Of a stretch of 64,000 bases of DNA, positions 10,854 through 20,078 are shown in pieces. The first letter of the stretch is position 1. Each line of letters begins with the position of its first letter. The stretch comes from an uncultured Rhodospirillales bacterium. Lineage in GTDB: Bacteria; Pseudomonadota; Alphaproteobacteria; Azospirillales; Azospirillaceae. The stretch spans positions 1 to 64,000 of the forward strand of contig CAIYNU010000022.1 in the NCBI GenBank assembly GCA_903927615.1, given 5' to 3'. The position numbers were made by a program, and so were the translations under genes. The notes under the pieces were generated by a model that was not told the origin of the DNA, made no database searches, and saw only the letters and a list, made by a program, of their open reading frames with translations.

Positions 10854-10869
10854 TGCATCGCTCGTGCCA
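10854..10869 (-). promoter_or_regulatory. Sigma54 promoter of the rsr operon
   Basis: On the minus strand the bases read TGGCACGAGCGATGCA, matching the consensus TGGCACG-N4-TTGCA at all positions except one T, with exact GG-GC spacing. It lies 60 bases before the rsr ATG, and the divergent gene encodes the sigma54 activator RtcR, so the assignment is supported by sequence and context. Confidence 0.8.
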
Positions 10870-10946
10870 TCCACCCCGGTTCGCGCCCACCCGCGTTCAA
10901 CCACTTCATCTGACTGGCACTTTCCGGGCGTCGGAGGAATCGGTTC

Positions 10947-10976
10947 TTGACCGGACGCCGGCAGTCGCGATATCCA
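10947..10976 (+). promoter_or_regulatory. Possible sigma70 promoter of rtcR
   Basis: TTGACC and TATCCA separated by 18 bases, about 30 bases before the rtcR ATG. The -10 match is weak. The roughly 210-base divergent region should also hold RtcR enhancer sites, which I could not define. Confidence 0.35.
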
Positions 10977-11006
10977 GTGATACGGATTTATATGGCCATC
11001 TAAGAT

Positions 11007-12626
11007 ATGAGACCCCTGACCGTCATCGGATTTATCGGTTCGACACTGGACGCCAGCAAGTTCGGCCCGACCCGCTGGAACAAGTGGCGGCCTTCGGTCG
11101 GGCTGTGCATGCATGAAGACCTGCGGGTGGATCGCTTCGTTCTCCTTTACGGGGCCAAGCACAAACAGCTTGCCCTCCATGTCATGGGCGACATTGCTAC
11201 GGTATCTCCTGAAACGAAAGTCGACCTGCGCCTGCTGGAGTTCCACGATCCATGGGATTTCGAGGAGGTGTACGGCAAGCTTCTCGATTTCTCCCGGGCA
11301 TTCCCGTTTGACACCGAGCATCAGGACTATCTGATCCACATCACCACGGGGACCCATGTCATCCAGATTTGCCTGTTCCTGCTGACCGAGGCCCGCTTCC
11401 TTCCAGGCAGGCTACTGCAAACCCAGCCAAGGCAGTCGCAGCCCGATGGCGGCCAGAGCGGATGGAGCGTCATCGACCTGGACCTGTCGCGGTACGACAG
11501 CATCGCCACCAGATTTGCCGTCGCGGCCGCCGAGGGATCGTCATTCCTGAAGTCGGGCATAGATACCCGGAATTCGGCCTTCAACCGGATGATCGACGAG
11601 ATCGAACAGGTCGCGGTCCGCAGCCGCGCGGCCTTGCTGCTGATGGGGCCGACCGGTGCCGGCAAGAGCAAGCTGGCGCGCCGCATCTACGAACTCAAGC
11701 GCCTCAAGCATCAGGTCTCCGGCCCCTTCGTCGAAGTCAATTGCGCCACCCTGCGCGGAGACGGTGCCATGTCGGCCTTGTTCGGTCACCGCAAGGGGGC
11801 CTTTACCGGGGCCGTCACCGACCGTCCCGGCCTGCTGCGTTCTGCGGACAAGGGCGTCTTGTTCCTGGACGAGATCGGCGAGTTGGGGATCGACGAACAG
11901 GCCATGATCCTCCGGGCCGTCGAAGACAAGACCTTCCTTCCGGTCGGATCCGACAAGGAGGCGTCGTCCGATTTCCAGTTGATTGCCGGAACCAACCGCG
12001 ACCTTGGCCGCGAAGTCGCCGCCGGACGCTTCCGTGATGACCTTTATGCCAGGATGAACCTCTGGACCTTCGCGCTGCCCGGCTTGGCGGAGCGGCGCGA
12101 GGACATCGAACCCAATCTCGACTACGAACTCGATCGTTACGCTGAACGGGAGGGTGCGCGGGTGACGTTCAACAAGGAAGCCCGCGCGCGCTATCTGGCC
12201 TTCGCCACATCCTCGGACGCCGTCTGGTCAGGCAATTTCCGGGATCTGGCCGCCAGCATCACCCGGATGGCCACGCTGGCATTGTCCGGGCGCATCGACA
12301 CCGGCACCGTCGAAGCCGAAATCGCTCGGTTGCGCCGACTTTGGTCCAACACGTCCCTCGCGGCGCCCGATGACCTTGATCGTCTGCTCGGCCCCGAGGC
12401 GGCGGAAGCCCTCGATCTGGTCGACCGCGTTCAGTTGGCCGAAGTCGTCCGCATCTGCCGGAAAAGCCGATCGCTCTCGGATGCCGGCCGAACCCTCTAC
12501 AGCGCCTCGCGCTCGAGACGGCTCTCGACCAACGACGCCGATCGTCTGCGCAAGTATCTCCAGCGGTTTGGCCTCGACTGGACCAGCGTGACCTTCCTTG
12601 GCGATCCCGGAGCATCCGGGAGGTGA
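11007..12626 (+). CDS. rtcR: Sigma54-dependent activator RtcR (CARF sensor, AAA+)
   Basis: A 539-residue regulator of the RNA-repair operon. Residues 1-180 are the RtcR-type CARF sensor (TVIGFIGSTLD near the start, HITTGTHVIQICLFLLTE at 111-128). The AAA+ domain has Walker A GPTGAGKS (214-221), the sigma54-contacting GAFTGA loop (264-269) and Walker B LFLDEIGEL. The C-terminus is a short DNA-binding region. In E. coli RtcR responds to RNA ends bearing 2',3'-cyclic phosphate; the same is inferred here. It is transcribed divergently from rsr, facing a near-perfect sigma54 promoter. Confidence 0.96.
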   Translation: MRPLTVIGFIGSTLDASKFGPTRWNKWRPSVGLCMHEDLRVDRFVLLYGAKHKQLALHVMGDIATVSPETKVDLRLLEFHDPWDFEEVYGKLLDFSRAFPFDTEHQDYLIHITTGTHVIQICLFLLTEARFLPGRLLQTQPRQSQPDGGQSGWSVIDLDLSRYDSIATRFAVAAAEGSSFLKSGIDTRNSAFNRMIDEIEQVAVRSRAALLLMGPTGAGKSKLARRIYELKRLKHQVSGPFVEVNCATLRGDGAMSALFGHRKGAFTGAVTDRPGLLRSADKGVLFLDEIGELGIDEQAMILRAVEDKTFLPVGSDKEASSDFQLIAGTNRDLGREVAAGRFRDDLYARMNLWTFALPGLAERREDIEPNLDYELDRYAEREGARVTFNKEARARYLAFATSSDAVWSGNFRDLAASITRMATLALSGRIDTGTVEAEIARLRRLWSNTSLAAPDDLDRLLGPEAAEALDLVDRVQLAEVVRICRKSRSLSDAGRTLYSASRSRRLSTNDADRLRKYLQRFGLDWTSVTFLGDPGASGR

Positions 12627-12793
12627 TCTGCGGCGGCCGCAACACCCATACAGGCTGTTCGCAGGGAATGGTGCCGTCCCGGGCCTGACAATGGCGGCGC
12701 GGAAAGCGCCCGATCGGCTCCGGCAACCGGAAGCCCCGCCAGTTGCCCTTGCGGAAGGCGATCAGATATGCGCGTCGGCGGCGTGAAACGGCG

Positions 12794-13369
12794 CCCTGCC
12801 AGCCTTCCGGCGGAGTTCCGTACCGGCGTGCCCGTTGTTCTGAAGAAGTGGTGCTCACCGCGCCCGGTCGTCTGCGACAATGTGGGCGGCAACTCACCAA
12901 GAATGGCGTTCAGCCGCTCAAGGCTTGCCCGCCCGTCGTCACCGTCGCTATCCAGCACCCAAACGCCGCTTGCCGCTCCCGTGGCCAGCCCCCAGTTGCA
13001 TCCCGGGAACTGGCGCATCCAGGCTTCGATCTGCGCAGGGTCATTGGTGGCGGCTTCGCGCCATGCGACGAAGGGGTGCTTTCCGGCCCGGACTTTGCCG
13101 TGCTGGTCGGGGGTGTTGCAGTCGGGGTTGCCGCAGGTGCAACGGCCATTCATGATGCCCGCGACCGGGAACACCTTTGCGCCAGGGATAAGCCGGAGCG
13201 TGTCCCAGAGCGTCGGTTGTGCCGCTCGGGCCGCCTGCTCTTGGGCTGCTGCGGCTCTTTGCGCAGCCATAGCATCAGCGAAGGACTGTTCGCGGCGAAC
13301 GGGTTCAGCAGCGAGCCCCTGCGGAACTGCATCGGGTGGGGGTGGCCGCCTATTACGCACTTGTTGCAT
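12794..13369 (-). pseudogene. Bifunctional prim-pol DNA primase/polymerase, 3'-truncated
   Basis: From ATG 13369 (GGAG 7 bases upstream) the frame encodes a prim-pol N-terminal domain: CTCGNPDCNTPDQHGKVRAG (a Cys-rich insert), GKHPFVAWREAATNDPAQI, the acidic motif WVLDSDGDDG, and GRGEHHFFRTTGTPVRNSAG. After about residue 192 (12794) homology stops. The frame runs on as unrelated sequence to 12497, inside the antisense of rtcR. Intact relatives are phage or plasmid replication primases of 700 residues or more, so this is a replication-gene stub marking an old phage-like element. Confidence 0.75.
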
Positions 13370-13928
13370 GACACTCTCCAAGGTCAGAAAACACGCCTTG
13401 GAGGACTAGACAGATGTGAAGAAGCACCCCATATTCGGGTCGTGACGTTCTTGTTTCTTCTTCGCGATCCGGACCAGTCCTCAGGGGATTGCGATCGGAG
13501 CCCAGGGTGCCCCAACCCTGGGCTCCAACCTTTTCCAGCATATGGGTTTGCTTTATAAGAAGCGCAAGTCTCGCGCTGCTAATGCTTGTCCTTGCCCTAC
13601 ATTCACGTTGCCGTTGCTTTTACGACGGTCGAGTTTGCAACATGTTGCGCTTTTCCAGCCGAACTGATTGGTGGGGGATGCCTCCGGCTTCGCAATCAAT
13701 AACCAAATCCCATTATCGTTTTTTGGTAATACGCCAAAAAACATTATTGTTGCAATGATATGATATTAATACGTCGGCGAACAAATGCGACTGCAATTAA
13801 AGGCATCATGCGGCATTTTGTCGCCCATCATTATTTCGTTTGACATCAATTTCAACACGCATTTATATATAGCAATGCGTCATTAGTGGTGTAATTTTGC
13901 TTAAAAGGCTCCGGAAAGAGGGGTGGTC
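13370..13928. other. Gene-free, partly AT-rich stretch
   Basis: Apart from the terminator-like hairpin at 13497-13526 I see no gene. From about 13680 to 13900 the sequence is unusually AT-rich for this genome, which fits foreign origin and possible MucR/H-NS-type silencing, and may supply the promoter of the membrane protein gene at 13929. Confidence 0.4.
13497..13526. terminator. Strong hairpin terminator
   Basis: A perfect 12-bp stem (GGAGCCCAGGGT and complement) with loop GCCCCA, followed on the plus strand by AACCTTTTCC. No plus-strand gene ends just upstream, so it may be a remnant of a lost gene or attenuate transcription towards the prim-pol stub. Confidence 0.6.
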
Positions 13929-14426
13929 ATGTCGAATGGATCGATGCTATTGATCGCAGGGATAATTTTCATATTTGGTTTATTTTCCCAAGTTGTGCTC
14001 ATTTGGTTTGGCTATCATTTACTAGGGATGCGCCGCATTTCACCAGCTTACCCACCTGATCGGCATCACCTATTTGACTTTGTAGATCGTCTAGCCCATA
14101 TGATTGTGGACCTTAGCCACAAATACCCGGTAATTTCGGATAGGCTTCCACAGTATGCCTCTGACGCATACTCAGAATATCTTCTCAGGCGAAACGAATT
14201 TTGGACTATATACGGACAGGTGTTGACAGCAATACTAATTGTTATTATTTTATCTATTCTGCTTGTAACGAAGACTATTACTGCTGAAGCGGGTCTGCCA
14301 ATTTTATCGGCCGTTTCTGGTTTCGCTATCGCTAAGGGAGCGTCGGTAGGAAAACAACACCCTCTGCCCCACCCCCTGCTCGCCCGGTTGACGCTCCACG
14401 CTGAGTGGTTCCGCTCTAGTTGTTAG
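13929..14426 (+). CDS. Hypothetical membrane protein, C-terminus probably altered
   Basis: A 165-residue protein with two clear membrane segments (about residues 6-34, LLIAGIIFIFGLFSQVVLIW, and about 97-120, ILIVIILSILLVTKT), separated by a roughly 60-residue soluble part. Codon use is AT-rich compared with the neighbours. The ATG at 13929 follows AAAGAGGGG. After GFAIAKGASVG the sequence turns GC-rich and low in character, suggesting that the original 3' end was replaced at about 14346 by a rearrangement. I do not recognise the family. Confidence 0.6.
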   Translation: MSNGSMLLIAGIIFIFGLFSQVVLIWFGYHLLGMRRISPAYPPDRHHLFDFVDRLAHMIVDLSHKYPVISDRLPQYASDAYSEYLLRRNEFWTIYGQVLTAILIVIILSILLVTKTITAEAGLPILSAVSGFAIAKGASVGKQHPLPHPLLARLTLHAEWFRSSC

Positions 14427-14804
14427 ATCACCTTTGCCCGAGTGAACCCTTCGAGAGCGTCCGCAATCTGCGGACGCTTCAAGGTGGGGTGCATGCTTAC
14501 CCTGCATCTGGACTAGGCTCCTAAATGAAGGCAATTGCGGTTATGGTTGGGCACGGCCCATAGTTATTCGTTCTGTAGCTGGCCTTTACGACGGTTAAAC
14601 TTGAAGCAGGTTAAATGCTTCCATGGGTCAATCACCGAAGTAGCGTGCCTCATACAGGTGAACTTGACTATAAGCGGAATATTCCATGGGATGTTAATCA
14701 AGATGGCGATCGAGTGCAACTTGTTGCAAGGCACTCCCATTTGCGGTGCGTCGCCAACACATTGGCATGGGACAGATTGAGGGTTGAGACTTGAGAAAAG
14801 CATC
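14427..14804. other. Gene-free stretch
   Basis: Holds the hairpin at 14456-14478 and otherwise no supported gene. It separates the membrane protein from the AlpA-integrase module. Confidence 0.4.
14456..14478. terminator. Hairpin, probable terminator
   Basis: AGCGTCCGCA and its complement form a perfect 10-bp stem with a 3-base loop about 30 bases after the membrane protein stop. Only a short TTC follows. Confidence 0.5.
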
Positions 14805-15008
14805 TTAGGCGGGTTCGCCACGGAAACTTTCAAGGAACTCGCGTGGGTCAGTGAGAACGATGGTCCGGCCGAACAGCTTGACGACATCGAGCCGTTCCGG
14901 ACAACGCTTCAGAAGCTCGTAAAACCAAGCCTTGCTGATACCGACCTGAAGGCAAAAATCCTTGATCGACCGGCCGACAGGTTCATTCTTGTCCTCTGTG
15001 GTCTTCAT
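14805..15008 (-). CDS. AlpA-like helix-turn-helix protein (putative excisionase)
   Basis: A 67-residue protein with the pattern SIKDFCLQVGISKAWFYELL, a MerR/AlpA-type helix-turn-helix, then VVKLFGRTIVLTDPREFLESF, the usual wing ending. Such proteins act as excisionases or regulators next to DUF4102-type integrases. ATG at 15008 has AGGAG 7 bases upstream and is chosen over the longer frame to 15104. It lies about 110 bases downstream of the integrase pseudogene on the same strand. Confidence 0.75.
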   Translation of the reverse strand: MKTTEDKNEPVGRSIKDFCLQVGISKAWFYELLKRCPERLDVVKLFGRTIVLTDPREFLESFRGEPA

Positions 15009-15117
15009 GTGTCTTCTCCTGTCCATGAATACCCATACGTATTGCTGTTGACCAATATATTCAAGGGTTGCCAGGAGAAGAGATGGGGGCAACCCTTGCA
15101 ACAATGTTGCACTTCGA

Positions 15118-16339
15118 CTACCGCCCGACCGGTGTCGTGCAATAGGCTGCCCAGTCGTCCATTAGCTTCCGCCTTTTGTCGAACAGGTTGCCCCGCTGAT
15201 AGGCCGCGACGACTTTGTTTTCGATGGTGTGCGCCAAGGCCGCTTCGGCAACTTCATGCGGGTAGTTGGCCCGCTCCGCAATCCACGTCCGGAAGGTCGA
15301 TCGGAAGCCGTGCGCCGTCACGTCCACCTTCATTCTTCGGAGCGTCATCTTCATTGCCATGTTTGAGAGCGGTTGACCCTTCCGCATGCCGGGGAAGACG
15401 TGCTCACCAATCCGGATGGCCGACAGCTTGTGGAGGAGAGCCAGGGCCGGGCCGGACAGCGGCACTCGATGCTCTTGGCCGGCTTTCATCCGCTCACCAG
15501 GGATTGTCCACACCCCGCCGTCGATATCGAACTCGGACCAGACCGCGTTGAGCACTTCGCCCGAGCGGCAAGCGGTGAGGATGGTGAGTTCAAGCGCACG
15601 CGCGCCAAGACCGTCCTGGATTTGCAGTTTCGGCCAGAAGGCGGGCATCTCCCTGTAATCCAGGCTGGCGTGATGTTCGACCTTCGAGACCTTGCTCGGG
15701 GCGGGCAACAAGTTATCAAGGTGGCCCTTCCAACGAGCGCAGTTCTCACCGTCACGGTGGCCAGCAACCCACCGTCACGGTGGCCAGCAACCTTGGCGTA
15801 GTCCAGGATGCTCTCAATCCGACCACGGACCCGCGATGCGGTTTCGTTCTTGGCGGTCCAGATCGGCTCCAGGACCTTCAGCACCAGACCGGTATCCACC
15901 CCGTTGACAGGAAGATTACCGATCACCGGGTAGGCATATGCCTCAAGCGTTGCTGCCCATTGAGCGCCGTGCTTCGCGTTCTTCCAACCGGCCCGATGAG
16001 CCTCGATATACCGCTCGGCAATTTCCTTGAACGTCACCGACCGGGCCACCTCAAGCGCCACAATCGCTTCCTGGGCCTTCCTGGCATCGAGGGGGTCCAC
16101 ACCCTCAGAGACGAGCTTGCGCGCGTCTGCGGCCTTCTGTCGCGCTTCGGCAAGGGAAAGCACGGTCAGGCTGCCCAACCCCATCTCACGTCGTCGGCCG
16201 GCGATCTGGTATCGGAAAAACCAGGACCGCGCCCTGGTGGGGGTGATTTGCAAATAGAGCCCGCCACCGTCCGCGTGCGTGCCGGGGGTTTCAGGGATTT
16301 TACCTTCATGGCCGTCAAGCCAGCCGCAGCCTTCGCCAT
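15118..16339 (-). pseudogene. Phage/island integrase (tyrosine recombinase), frameshifted
   Basis: A P4-type integrase of about 400 codons: N-terminal DUF4102 arm-binding domain (MKVKSLK, then GGLYLQITPT and RRREMGLGS), core-binding domain (FKEIAERYIEAH), catalytic domain with TACRSGEVL, HGFRSTFRTWIAE, LAHTIENKV and the nucleophile in AAYQRG. Two frameshifts break it: a 23-bp tandem duplication (15747-15769 repeated at 15770-15792), and a one-base shift near 16290 in a run of Cs between the start and GGGLYLQ. Deleting one duplicate restores AKVAGHRDGENCARWKGHL exactly. It lies 200 bases from the tRNA-Ser 3' end, its likely target. Confidence 0.88.
15747..15792. repeat. 23-bp perfect tandem duplication inside the integrase
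   Basis: Two identical 23-base units lie head to tail. Each contains a CACCGTCACGGTGG palindromic core, a structure prone to replication slippage. As 23 is not a multiple of three, the duplication shifts the integrase frame. It could be a recent inactivating event or a reversible switch. Confidence 0.9.
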
Positions 16340-16542
16340 CGCCCTACCCCTCAATGGGTTGACCGGGGAATGGCGGGTAGACAGGAAGCCTTCCGTACCC
16401 GCCATCGGTACCCGCCATCTGACCCACCATCACATCGTAGATTGGGGTGGTCAAGGGTAGGCGCTTATGGACACCGAAGTGGCCAAAAGTGAGTGTTTCT
16501 GCGGGTCTTGTAGATGGCTGTGGACGCACCTGGAGGGGTAAC

Positions 16543-16632
<90 letters not shown>

Positions 16633-17007
16633 GCATTGCCAAATCATGGTAGCATTCGCTAACCCTCAAGAGCGATCAAGAAGGACGCAAGGGCGACCAC
16701 GCTGGCGGAGGCACTCTTAGCGCGTTTGCTTGGGCTCTGCAACAGCGATCCCAACTCGTGGCGCAAATCTCTTGTCCCCCGATCAGCAGCCGTACAGCCG
16801 CGACGAGAGCCATCCCACTGAGGTGGACCCCAATTTTCGGACAGCTGGCGATGAGAGGGGCCCGCTCCTATAAGTGGCGCAACTACAGGAGCATATCGTG
16901 CAAATTGGTCGTAGTGGGAGGTGCTGACACGGCTGCTGACACGAACACGAAAGCCCCGGCCTGACGCACGGGGCTTGCTCGTAACCGGTTGTTTTTATTG
17001 GCTTATT
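16633..17007. other. Gene-free stretch between two tRNA genes
   Basis: No supported coding sequence. It presumably carries the tRNA-Ser promoter on the minus strand. Confidence 0.4.
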
Positions 17008-17084
17008 TGGTCGGAGCGACTGGATTCGAACCAGCGACCCCCAGTCCCCCAGACTGATGCGCTACCAGGCTGCGCTACGCTCCG
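17008..17084 (-). tRNA. tRNA-Pro(GGG)
   Basis: A 77-nt tRNA with acceptor CGGAGCG/CGCTCCG, anticodon loop CTGGGGG (anticodon GGG), T-loop TTCGAAT and encoded CCA. The flank upstream of the gene has a hairpin-like ACCGGTCC repeat near 17140-17170. Confidence 0.95.
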
Positions 17085-17284
17085 ACCTCCTGGATACCCG
17101 ACGGTTAATGCCGTAGCACCCACCCCAAGAGGAGGATGCAACCGGTCCCTGTCCCTTTTGCTTAAAGGACCGGTCCGCAGCGGTCCCTTCTAACTATAGA
17201 GCAACCCCTGCCCTGTCAATCGGAAAACCGTCCAATCGCCATGACGAACCGGTGTGGCAAAGTTGCCGGCCGCCGAATGCGGCC

Positions 17285-17938
17285 CTACCCTAAATCCACC
17301 GACCGGGGTTGCTCCGATTCCGGCCCGGCGGCAATCCGGCGTTCCAGTTCGACAAAAGCGTCGGCGGTCAGGTCGGCGTCGAGCAACGCGCCATGGAACG
17401 CGAATCGTTCGGAGCGGTCGAGCCAGAGGCGATCGGATACCGCATTCAGCGACTTGGGGGCTCCGGGATAAAGACCGGCATAGATTTCCTGGGTGCAGAC
17501 GAAGCGAGCCTCGGGAAAGGCTTCTTCATCCCAAGAGATCAGCTTGGCCCGCGCCATCTCGTAGTCCAGAAACTGCTTTTCGTTCCGATAGGCGTGAGCC
17601 AACAACGGCGCATCGCCAAGGTAGCGCAGCATATCTTGAGCAATATCGACGAATCGCGGTGCGGCCTTAAGTTCGGCCGGTTTGATGCCGTGAATCTTGA
17701 TGGCCTGGGGATGAACCGGGCCGTCCGGATTGATCCGGGTTTGCCAAGTCTCACCCTTGCGCCAGCCCTCGGCGGTCCGCAACAACTCGACGCAGCCGAT
17801 CTCGATCATGACACCGGGCGGCCGGAAACCCTTGGGCGCCTTGCGAATCTGCGCCAGCGTCATGATCGGATTCCCGGTGGTTTCGGCGTCGATGGCGACC
17901 AGCCGTTGGTGCGGCTTGAGAAACTCCAAGTCGATCAT
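17285..17938 (-). CDS. DnaQ-like 3'-5' exonuclease (DEDDh)
   Basis: A 217-residue RNase-T/DnaQ-fold exonuclease. Exo I is VAIDAETTG (Asp17, Glu19), Exo II lies in PLLAHAYRNEKQFLDYE, and the Exo III His-Asp pair is in FHGALLDADLTADAF. This layout resembles DNA polymerase III epsilon, but the sequence is divergent (an unusual insert after ETTGNPIM), so it may be a stand-alone DNA or RNA trimming enzyme. ATG 17938 has AGAGGG 6 bases upstream; an in-frame ATG at 17956 is possible. Confidence 0.85.
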   Translation of the reverse strand: MIDLEFLKPHQRLVAIDAETTGNPIMTLAQIRKAPKGFRPPGVMIEIGCVELLRTAEGWRKGETWQTRINPDGPVHPQAIKIHGIKPAELKAAPRFVDIAQDMLRYLGDAPLLAHAYRNEKQFLDYEMARAKLISWDEEAFPEARFVCTQEIYAGLYPGAPKSLNAVSDRLWLDRSERFAFHGALLDADLTADAFVELERRIAAGPESEQPRSVDLG

Positions 17939-18173
17939 CGCTACCCTCTTGGTCATGGGTTCAGAACCACCAACTTGCCATAGTCAAGCGGCTTTGGCGA
18001 CTGCCGCAAACATCGCCACCCCCTCGACGTCAGACGCCGCGATCAACCGCCGCGCCGCCCCCGGGGCCAGCGACGGTTGCTGACGGTCGCCCCCCCCTTG
18101 GCCTTGAGGAGCGCCGATGGGGTCATAGTTTGCTTGTTCGGGCCATTCCGTCCGGTTGAAGTTCTGGTTGATG

Positions 18174-20078
18174 TCACGTCAGCCGCTCATCGAACCGAAG
18201 CAGCCGACCGGCGTTCGCCATCACCGCCAACGTTCCGAGATTGTGCAAAAGTGCGGCGGCCAACGCCCCCGCGGCTCCGAACCAACCCGCGGCGGCGATC
18301 AGGACCACGACCGCGGTCCAGCCAAGACCCAAGGTCACATTGACCGCAATGGTCTGCCGACAGCGCCGGGCCAGCCGGATACAGGTCCCCAAGCGACGCA
18401 AATCACTGGTCATCAACACCAGATCGGCCGAGGCCAGGGCTACGTCGGTGCCATTAACCCCCATGGCCACCCCCACCGCGCCGGCCCTGAGCGCCAGAGA
18501 ATCGTTGACGCCATCGCCCACCACCAGGGGCCGCCAACCGGCCCGCACCTGAGTCAGGACCCGTTCGAGCTTCTGCTCGGGCAACACCTCACCCTCGACA
18601 TCGGTGATGCCGATGGCCTCGGCGACCGTCTCGGCGACCCGACGTCGGTCCCCGGAAAGCAGCAATTGCCGGGTCAGGCCAAGCTCACGCAGATCCTGAA
18701 GAGCGTCCCGCGCTTCGACCCGCGAACGATCGCCAAACAGCATCCAGCCCAACAGCACGCCGCCCCGGCCGACACACGCCGCCGGCCCGTCATGGTCCGG
18801 CGGTTCTCCCGGGTCGATTCCCTGGGCACGCATCATCCCGGCGCGACCGAACACCACTTGGACCCCGCGCTCCCGGGCAATCAGGCCAAGGCCGCCAACC
18901 TCCACCACATCCGAGACCCGGGCCCGCTCGCCCACCGGAACCGCCGCGGCCGCTGCCCGGCTGACCGGATGGCTGCTGGCGCTGCCGATCCCGGCCGCCA
19001 GCACCAGCAGGTCGTCCATATCCACGCCGGGCGCGGGAAGAACGTCGATCAGGCACAACTCGCCATGGGTCACGGTCCCGGTCTTGTCGAGAATCACCGA
19101 ATCGACGCCGGCCAGTTCCTCCAGAAACGCGGTCCCTTTGATCAGGATGCCGTGCCGGGCCGCCACCGCCAACGCGGCGACGGCCGTAGCGGGGGCCGCC
19201 AGCACCAACGCGCACGGACAGGATGCCACCAGCACCGCCATCATCACGGTAACGTGATGACTGGTGAACCAGGCGCAGGCCGCCAGAGCCAAAACCAGGA
19301 CCAGATAGCGGCCGGCATACCGCTCCAGCAGGCGCGAAACCGGCGGTTTGGCGCGCTCCGCTTCATGCATCAAGGCTACCACCTTACCGAGCACAGTCTC
19401 CTGGCCGATGCGGGTAATCTCGACCTCCAACCGGCCCCAGCAATTGGTGGTTCCGGCCAGCACCGGATCACCGGCCCGCACCTCCACCGGCAACGACTCG
19501 CCCGTCACCGAGCCGGTATCAAGGCTTGATGTTCCGGTGATGATGATGCCGTCGGCGGGCACCCGGTCGCCGGCCCGCAGCTCCACCCGATCGCCGGGAC
19601 GAAGGACCGAGGCCGCGACTTCGGTCACGGTGCCGTCCGGCTCCAACCGACGACCCCGGCTATGTGTCAACCGCGCCAGCGCCGCAATCGCTTCCCGCGA
19701 GCCGAGCAGGCTCCGCTCTTCGAGGATATGGCCAAGGGTCATCACCAACGGCAGCAATGCCGCGGTCGTCAGATCGCCGACCGCCCAGGCGGCAATCACC
19801 GCCAGGGACACCAACTGGTCGGTTAAGCCACACAGGCTTGGGCGGCTCAGAGCCAGCCAGGCCCCCACCAGGACCGGCGGCACCACCAGCACCGCGGCGG
19901 CGGCGGCGATCAAGTGAGCGATTTCGATCTGGTCAGGCTCCAGCAGGGTCATACCGAAGGACAGCAGCAGCAGACCCGCCGCCGACAGCGCCAGGGTCAG
20001 CCGTACCGCCAGCACCCTCCGCTCGGCCCAACCCAACGACGCGCCGGTCGCCTGACAATCGGCAAGGGTATCGGTCAT
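18174..20078 (-). CDS. P1B-type heavy-metal P-type ATPase
   Basis: A 634-residue cation pump with the actuator motif TGES (192-195), the metal-binding membrane motif SCPCAL (CPC at 287-289), phosphorylation site DKTGT (331-335), the P1B-specific HP dipeptide (370-371) and GDGVND. There is no N-terminal HMA domain with a CxxC motif, so it is a short P1B pump. The CPC motif fits Cu+, Zn2+, Cd2+ or similar; the last helix (HNLGTLAVMAN) does not settle the ion. Its ATG overlaps the stop of the preceding SPFH gene by 4 bases (ATGA), and the three SPFH genes upstream form one operon with it. Confidence 0.93.
   Translation of the reverse strand: MTDTLADCQATGASLGWAERRVLAVRLTLALSAAGLLLLSFGMTLLEPDQIEIAHLIAAAAAVLVVPPVLVGAWLALSRPSLCGLTDQLVSLAVIAAWAVGDLTTAALLPLVMTLGHILEERSLLGSREAIAALARLTHSRGRRLEPDGTVTEVAASVLRPGDRVELRAGDRVPADGIIITGTSSLDTGSVTGESLPVEVRAGDPVLAGTTNCWGRLEVEITRIGQETVLGKVVALMHEAERAKPPVSRLLERYAGRYLVLVLALAACAWFTSHHVTVMMAVLVASCPCALVLAAPATAVAALAVAARHGILIKGTAFLEELAGVDSVILDKTGTVTHGELCLIDVLPAPGVDMDDLLVLAAGIGSASSHPVSRAAAAAVPVGERARVSDVVEVGGLGLIARERGVQVVFGRAGMMRAQGIDPGEPPDHDGPAACVGRGGVLLGWMLFGDRSRVEARDALQDLRELGLTRQLLLSGDRRRVAETVAEAIGITDVEGEVLPEQKLERVLTQVRAGWRPLVVGDGVNDSLALRAGAVGVAMGVNGTDVALASADLVLMTSDLRRLGTCIRLARRCRQTIAVNVTLGLGWTAVVVLIAAAGWFGAAGALAAALLHNLGTLAVMANAGRLLRFDERLT

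Noticed and set aside
15373-15801. Plus-strand frames across the integrase
   Set aside because: They are antisense to the integrase, whose motifs are clear even though it is frameshifted.
17309-17983. Plus-strand frame of about 220 codons
   Set aside because: It is antisense to the DnaQ-like exonuclease and lacks coding character.
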